Assembly (NCBI GenBank): GCA_900317065.1
Contig: ONFK01000121.1
Coordinates: forward strand, 1-5,550
Length of the DNA stretch: 5,550 nucleotides
DNA from: an uncultured Bacteroidales bacterium
GTDB taxonomy: Bacteria > Bacteroidota > Bacteroidia > Bacteroidales > UBA932
Direction of reading: 5' to 3'
Both the position numbers and the translations under genes were made by a program. The notes beneath the pieces are model-generated. The model was not told the origin of the DNA and did no database searches. It saw only the letters and a program-made list of their open reading frames with translations. This document shows, in pieces, positions 5,110-5,550 of this stretch (positions within the stretch are counted from its first letter, which is position 1; each line of letters opens with the position of its first letter).

Positions 5110-5550
5110 TTATTCTTCGTCGAAAGCTGAGGGCAGCACTTCGAAACCGCCGGAAGGGCGCTCGAGGGGGATGCGGCGGAAGGCCAGCACCACAAGCGCG
5201 ATCAGCAGCACGCTGGCTGCGAAGCAGTACCAGTAACCGGGGCCGAGGACGTCCATCCAGTTTTCGGCATCCTGCAGCGAGTCGATGTGTCCGATGACCA
5301 GGGCGAAGGTGTTGTTGGTGAAGTGCATCAGCATCGTCAGCTTCAGTGAACCGGTCTTATAGTACACATATCCGAAGAGGCATCCGAGAAGGAATGCGGG
5401 GATGGCCTGCCAGGGATTCAGGTGGATCAGGGCGAAGAAGAGGGCGGAGAGCACGATGGCCCAGGCGGGCTTGACACCGCGCCCGAGCAGTCCCCTCTCG
5501 ACCATGCCGCGGCAGAGCCACTCCTCGAAGAAGGGGGCGAAAATGCTGAC
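5110..5550 (-). CDS. CPBP (CAAX-type) intramembrane metalloprotease, C-terminal part
   Basis: The gene enters from the right edge; 146 codons are visible and its start lies outside the window. An internal ATG at 5505 is not the start, since the conserved first motif lies before it. The visible part begins with FFEEWLCRG, the EExxxR motif (Glu9, Glu10, Arg14), then FFALIH (FxxxH, His43) and HFTNN (HxxxN, His76 and Asn80). These are the three signature motifs of the CPBP/Abi family, whose glutamates and histidines form the membrane-embedded active site. Hydrophobic segments lie at about 31-46, 50-66, 72-87 and 106-124, and a short charged tail ends the protein. Family members include eukaryotic CAAX prenyl proteases and bacterial proteins linked to bacteriocin immunity; the substrate here is unknown. 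It is convergent with folP, one base between the stops. Confidence 0.9.
   Translation of the reverse strand, partial: VSIFAPFFEEWLCRGMVERGLLGRGVKPAWAIVLSALFFALIHLNPWQAIPAFLLGCLFGYVYYKTGSLKLTMLMHFTNNTFALVIGHIDSLQDAENWMDVLGPGYWYCFAASVLLIALVVLAFRRIPLERPSGGFEVLPSAFDEE

Overview
The window looks like a GC-rich Bacteroidales-type genome segment (probably a gut or rumen relative) joined at its left end to a short piece of different origin. The Bacteroidota assignment rests on the protein families (a two-domain SppA, a BT_3928-like DoxX/MauE protein, and the Bacteroidota-style Tmk and FolP). It is also supported by perfect TAnnTTTG -7 boxes just upstream of tmk and folP, and by the lack of Shine-Dalgarno sequences at three of the four visible starts. 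No database search was possible, so taxon and family calls are by recognition.

Layout: positions 2-~415 (+) hold an internal fragment of a Clostridia/Lachnospiraceae-like AddA helicase-nuclease, open at the left edge and losing resemblance near 390-415. After about 100 bases without a recognisable gene comes a complete sppA (519-2243, +). It converges, with a 3-base gap, on a two-gene minus-strand operon: tmk (3946-3269), then a DoxX/MauE-like membrane protein (3272-2247) whose start overlaps the tmk stop by 4 bases. tmk is divergent from folP (4233-5108, +). The 286-base region between them carries two promoter motifs, a 12-base palindrome and four palindromes in a 51-base tandem array. folP converges, with a single base between stops, on a CPBP (CAAX-type) membrane protease gene that runs off the right edge (5110-5550, -).

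How the genes fit together: FolP makes the folate precursor needed for dTMP synthesis and Tmk phosphorylates dTMP, so the divergent pair sits on one metabolic line and may share control through the palindrome array. SppA, the DoxX-like protein and the CPBP protease are envelope proteins with no evident direct link to that line.

The two most interesting items are both repeats. One is the 51-base array, in which four TGTATGCA-N13-TGCATACA palindromes are kept exactly although the loops vary. The other is a 141-base, strongly palindromic element lying in frame inside folP. It is bounded by two copies of GGGTATACCC exactly 37 codons apart and adds a Pro/Ala/Gly-rich segment just before the conserved SVDT strand. 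The left-end AddA/sppA junction is most simply explained as a chimeric assembly or clone and should be verified before being interpreted biologically.
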